Positions 13,708-16,378 of a stretch of 16,378 bases of DNA are shown piece by piece. The DNA is from DATILI01 sp035476635. GTDB taxonomy: Bacteria > Pseudomonadota > Gammaproteobacteria > Burkholderiales > Burkholderiaceae_C. The stretch spans positions 1-16,378 of the forward strand of contig DATILI010000341.1 in assembly GCA_035476635.1 (NCBI GenBank), written 5' to 3'. The notes under the pieces were generated by a model. It saw only the letters and a program-made list of their open reading frames with translations, was not told the DNA's origin and ran no database searches. Numbering within the stretch: position 1 is the stretch's first letter; each line of letters starts with the position of its first letter. Position numbers and translations under genes: made by a program.

Positions 13708-14487
13708 ATGGCTTTTTTCAAGTTTCGATTACCCGGCCAGAAGCGCGCCGACGACCAGGCGGCCGTGCGCGGCCCAGCCGAAAGCGTCGAAGTCATGCGC
13801 CGCCGCGCGCGGCACCGGCTGATCGGCGCCGCGGTGCTGGTGCTGCTCGGGGTGGTGGGCTTTCCCCTGCTGTTCGATACCCAGCCCCGGCCGATTCCGG
13901 TCGACATCCCGATCGAGATTCCCGACAAGAACAAGATCAAGCCACTGACCGTGCCGGCGGACAACGTGACGCTCAAGCGCACGCTGCCTGCCGAAGCTTC
14001 CTCCGCGCCCGCCGCCGCCACGCAGCCCTTGCCCAAGCCGGCGTCCGCTGGCAATGCCGGCACCGGCGTGGCCGCATCGGCCAGCCTGGGTGCCAAGGAA
14101 GAGGTGGTGGCTGCGCGCACCGAGCCCAAACCCGAGCCCAAGCCTGAATCCAAGCCCGAGCCCAAGGCGGAAGCCAAGGCCGCACCCAAGGCCGACGATG
14201 GTGCCAAGGCCAAGGCGCTGCTTGAAGGCAAGGCCAGCGCCGAAGCGGATGCGGACAAAGGCCGCTTCATCGTGCAGGTCGGCGCATTCAGCGAAGCGGC
14301 GCGTGTGCGCGAGGCGCGGCAAAAAGTTGAAAAGGCCGGCCTCAAAACCTATACCCAGGAAGTCGATACGCCGGACGGCAAGCGCACCCGTGTGCGGGTC
14401 GGGCCGTTCGGCACGCGTGCGGAGGCGGACAAGGCAGCAAGCAAGATCAAGGGGCTGGATCTGCCAGCCTCGATCCTGACGCTCTAG
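13708..14487 (+). CDS. dedD: SPOR-domain protein, DedD-like
   Basis: A 259-residue single-pass inner-membrane protein. It has a short basic cytosolic N-terminus, a membrane helix at about 39-56, a periplasmic linker rich in Pro, Ala, Lys and Glu (about 60-182) and a C-terminal SPOR domain (about 185-255) beginning GRFIVQVGAFSEAARVREAR and containing RTRVRVGPFGTRAEADKA. SPOR domains bind septal peptidoglycan with denuded glycan strands, so the protein probably localises at the division site, as DedD does in E. coli. The linker contains a four-residue repeat of PEPK type encoded by 12-base DNA repeats. Position between folC and cvpA matches E. coli dedD. It starts 11 bases after folC and ends 16 bases before cvpA, consistent with one transcript. 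Confidence 0.9.
   Translation: MAFFKFRLPGQKRADDQAAVRGPAESVEVMRRRARHRLIGAAVLVLLGVVGFPLLFDTQPRPIPVDIPIEIPDKNKIKPLTVPADNVTLKRTLPAEASSAPAAATQPLPKPASAGNAGTGVAASASLGAKEEVVAARTEPKPEPKPESKPEPKAEAKAAPKADDGAKAKALLEGKASAEADADKGRFIVQVGAFSEAARVREARQKVEKAGLKTYTQEVDTPDGKRTRVRVGPFGTRAEADKAASKIKGLDLPASILTL
14119..14190 (+). repeat. Six 12-bp repeats encoding (P/A/T)-(E/A)-x-K in the dedD linker
   Basis: Six consecutive 12-base units, consensus CCCGAGCCCAAG, encode TEPK PEPK PESK PEPK AEAK AAPK. The second and fourth units (14131-14142 and 14155-14166) are identical. The unit keeps the reading frame, so copy number could vary between strains without breaking the gene. Confidence 0.9.
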
Positions 14488-14503
14488 GCGGCAGCGGGCG
14501 CGC

Positions 14504-14989
14504 ATGGTTGCGGTGGACTGGATCCTGCTGGCGGCGTTGTTGCTCTCGATGGCCCTGGGGGCGTGGCGCGGCCTGGTGTACGAGGTATTGTCGGTACTGG
14601 CCTGGCTTGCGGCTTTCGTGGCGGCGCAATGGTTTGCGCCCGAGGTGGCCAAGGCCCTGCCCATGGGCAATGCATCGGAGCCGGTGCGCTATGCAGCCGG
14701 CTTCGTGGTGGTGTTCATTGGTGCGGTGTTCGCGGGTGGCTTGTTGGCCTGGATGGTCAAGAAGCTGGTGGAGGCGGTGGGTTTGCGGCCGATCGACCGC
14801 ATGCTGGGCATGCTGTTCGGCCTGGCGCGCGGTGTGATCCTGCTCCTGGCCGTGGCCATCGTGGTTGGCATGACGCCGCTGCGAACCAACCCGTGGTGGC
14901 AGGAATCGAAGGGTGCTGGCATGTTGACGGCAGCGCTTTCCGGCTTGAAGCCGATGCTGCCCGAAGCATTCGCCAGGTACATGCGGTGA
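14504..14989 (+). CDS. cvpA: CvpA family membrane protein
   Basis: A 161-residue inner-membrane protein of the CvpA family, named for a need in colicin V production in E. coli and later linked to envelope stress tolerance; its molecular activity is not known. Four hydrophobic segments are seen at about 5-22, 25-42, 63-86 and 101-123. Family hallmarks are the start VDWILLAALLLSMALGAWRGLVYEVLSVLAW and LRPIDRMLGMLFGLARGVIL (94-113). Length is the family norm. The start is ATG at 14504, 16 bases after the SPOR gene. The gene precedes purF by 25 bases, the same order as in many proteobacteria, where cvpA and purF share an operon. Confidence 0.93.
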   Translation: MVAVDWILLAALLLSMALGAWRGLVYEVLSVLAWLAAFVAAQWFAPEVAKALPMGNASEPVRYAAGFVVVFIGAVFAGGLLAWMVKKLVEAVGLRPIDRMLGMLFGLARGVILLLAVAIVVGMTPLRTNPWWQESKGAGMLTAALSGLKPMLPEAFARYMR

Positions 14990-15014
14990 TGGATTTTCCG
15001 GAGTTGGACTAACT

Positions 15015-16378
15015 ATGTGTGGAATCGTCGGTGTTGTCAGCAATGCCCCAGTCAATCAGCTGATCTACGACGCCTTGCTGCTCTTGCAGCACCGCGGCCA
15101 GGATGCGGCCGGCATCGTCACGCAGCAAGAGCGCAAGTTCTTCATGCACAAGGCCAAGGGCATGGTGCGCGACGTGTTCCGCACGCGCAACATGCGGGCC
15201 TTGCCGGGCAACTGCGGCCTGGGTCAGGTGCGCTATCCCACGGCAGGCAACGCCTACAGCGAGGAAGAAGCCCAGCCGTTCTACGTGAACGCGCCGTTCG
15301 GCATCGTGCTGGTGCACAACGGCAACCTCACCAACGCGCACGCGCTCAAGAGCGAGCTGTTCGTTACCGACCACCGCCACATCAACACCGAGAGCGACTC
15401 CGAAGTGCTGCTCAACGTGCTGGCGCATGAGCTGGAAAAGGCCACGCGCGGCCTGCCGCTCAAGCCCGAAGACGTGTTCACCGCGGTGCGCAATGTGCAC
15501 CGTCGCGTGCGCGGCTCGTATGCCGTGGTGGCGCTGATTGCCGGCCATGGCCTGCTGGCTTTTCGCGACCCGTTCGGCATCCGGCCCCTGTGCCTGGGGC
15601 GTAGCGCGGACACGGTGGCGGTGGCCAGCGAGTCGGTCGCGCTGGAAGGCACGGCCCACAAGTTCGAGCGCAATCTCGCGCCCGGCGAGGCGGTCTTCGT
15701 CGACCTCGCGGCGACCGTGCACGCACAGCAATGCGCGGACGCGCCGCAGCTCAATCCCTGCATCTTCGAATACGTCTACCTCGCCCGGCCCGACTCGGTG
15801 ATGGATGGCATCTCGGTCTACCAGGCCCGGCTGAACCTTGGCGCAAGCCTGGCCAAGCGCGTGGTCTCGACCGTGCCGCCCAACGAGATCGATGTGGTCA
15901 TCCCGATTCCCGAATCGAGCCGCCCCAGCGCCACGCAGCTGGCGCACCTGCTGGGCATTCCGTACCGCGAAGGGTTCGTGAAGAACCGCTATGTCGGCCG
16001 CACCTTCATCATGCCGGGCCAGGCCGTGCGCAAGAAGTCGGTACGCCAGAAGCTGAACGTGATCGCCAGCGAATTCAAGGGCCGCAACGTGCTGCTGGTG
16101 GATGACTCCATCGTGCGCGGAACCACCAGCCGCGAAATTGTGCAGATGGCGCGCGACGCCGGGGCGCGCAAGGTCTACATGGCCAGCGCGGCGCCGCCTG
16201 TGCGCTTTCCGAATGTCTACGGCATCGACATGCCGACCAGCAGCGAGCTGGTGGCGCATGACCGCACCGTCGACGAGGTGCGCGAAATCATAGGCTGCGA
16301 TGCGCTGATCTACCAGGACGTGGACGCCATGAAGAAGGCGATCGGATCGCTCAATCCCTCCATCACCGGTTTTGACGC
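15015..16378 (+). CDS. purF: Amidophosphoribosyltransferase PurF, 3' truncated by window
   Basis: The first 454 residues of PurF (about 505 in the family), which makes phosphoribosylamine from PRPP and glutamine, the first committed step of purine synthesis. I translated the frame by hand from the ATG at 15015; it stays open to the right edge. Cys2 in MCGIVGVV becomes the N-terminal nucleophile of the glutaminase domain after Met removal. LLLQHRGQDAAGI, RYPTAG and VHNGNLTN follow. The phosphoribosyltransferase half contains IPIPESSRPSATQLA, GRTFIMPGQ and the PRPP-binding loop VLLVDDSIVRGTTS (359-372). A CGGAG at 14999-15003 lies eleven bases before the start. It is the end of the folC - dedD - cvpA - purF run. 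The last 50 or so residues lie outside the window. Confidence 0.96.
   Translation, partial: MCGIVGVVSNAPVNQLIYDALLLLQHRGQDAAGIVTQQERKFFMHKAKGMVRDVFRTRNMRALPGNCGLGQVRYPTAGNAYSEEEAQPFYVNAPFGIVLVHNGNLTNAHALKSELFVTDHRHINTESDSEVLLNVLAHELEKATRGLPLKPEDVFTAVRNVHRRVRGSYAVVALIAGHGLLAFRDPFGIRPLCLGRSADTVAVASESVALEGTAHKFERNLAPGEAVFVDLAATVHAQQCADAPQLNPCIFEYVYLARPDSVMDGISVYQARLNLGASLAKRVVSTVPPNEIDVVIPIPESSRPSATQLAHLLGIPYREGFVKNRYVGRTFIMPGQAVRKKSVRQKLNVIASEFKGRNVLLVDDSIVRGTTSREIVQMARDAGARKVYMASAAPPVRFPNVYGIDMPTSSELVAHDRTVDEVREIIGCDALIYQDVDAMKKAIGSLNPSITGFD

Noticed and set aside
15009..16259. 416-codon minus-strand frame opposite purF
   Set aside because: purF is open through the same stretch with all active-site motifs, so this is a shadow.

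Overview
The window reads as ordinary chromosome of a high-GC betaproteobacterium, most likely Burkholderiales and probably Comamonadaceae. This rests on remembered protein likeness and on the block folC - SPOR protein (dedD) - cvpA - purF, a familiar order in that group. No database search was possible. Coding density is very high: seventeen genes, no intergenic stretch longer than about 130 bases, and no tRNA, rRNA, IS element, CRISPR array or phage gene seen.

Layout. (1) Positions 1-4720, plus strand: the 3' part of an AMP-binding acyl-CoA synthetase, a Tas-like aldo/keto reductase, a YbaK-type aminoacyl-tRNA deacylase overlapping it by four bases, the lipid enzyme PlsY on a TTG start with a strong ribosome binding site, then after a 100-base spacer an amidase-signature enzyme. 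(2) 4724-6900, minus strand: yajQ, then a secreted or membrane-tethered retropepsin-like protease coupled to it by a TGATG junction, then a degenerate HD-GYP-type protein whose stop lies three bases from the amidase stop. (3) 6918-8821, plus strand: murB and a membrane protein with a WHxF-type core and a Gly/Ser/Cys-rich tail. (4) 8841-12268, minus strand, in transcription order: a YffB/ArsC-like protein, an AGE-fold lipoprotein, ppnP (nucleoside phosphorylase) and argG. (5) 12398-16378, plus strand: folC, dedD-like SPOR gene, cvpA and purF, which runs off the right edge.

Functional themes. The recognised genes cover cell envelope (plsY, murB, SPOR protein), folate and purine synthesis (folC, purF), arginine synthesis (argG), nucleoside salvage (ppnP) and translation quality control (ybaK). 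folC and purF are metabolically linked, because purine synthesis uses folate one-carbon carriers.

I do not see a convincing new multi-gene system. The items most worth a second look are single genes: the Gly/Cys-tailed membrane protein next to murB, the HD-GYP-like protein that has lost its HD and GYP motifs, and the AGE-fold protein carrying a lipobox with Asp at +2. Smaller oddities are the duplicated ppnP start, the 17-base divergent gap between yajQ and murB, and overlapping small hairpins upstream of the amidase.
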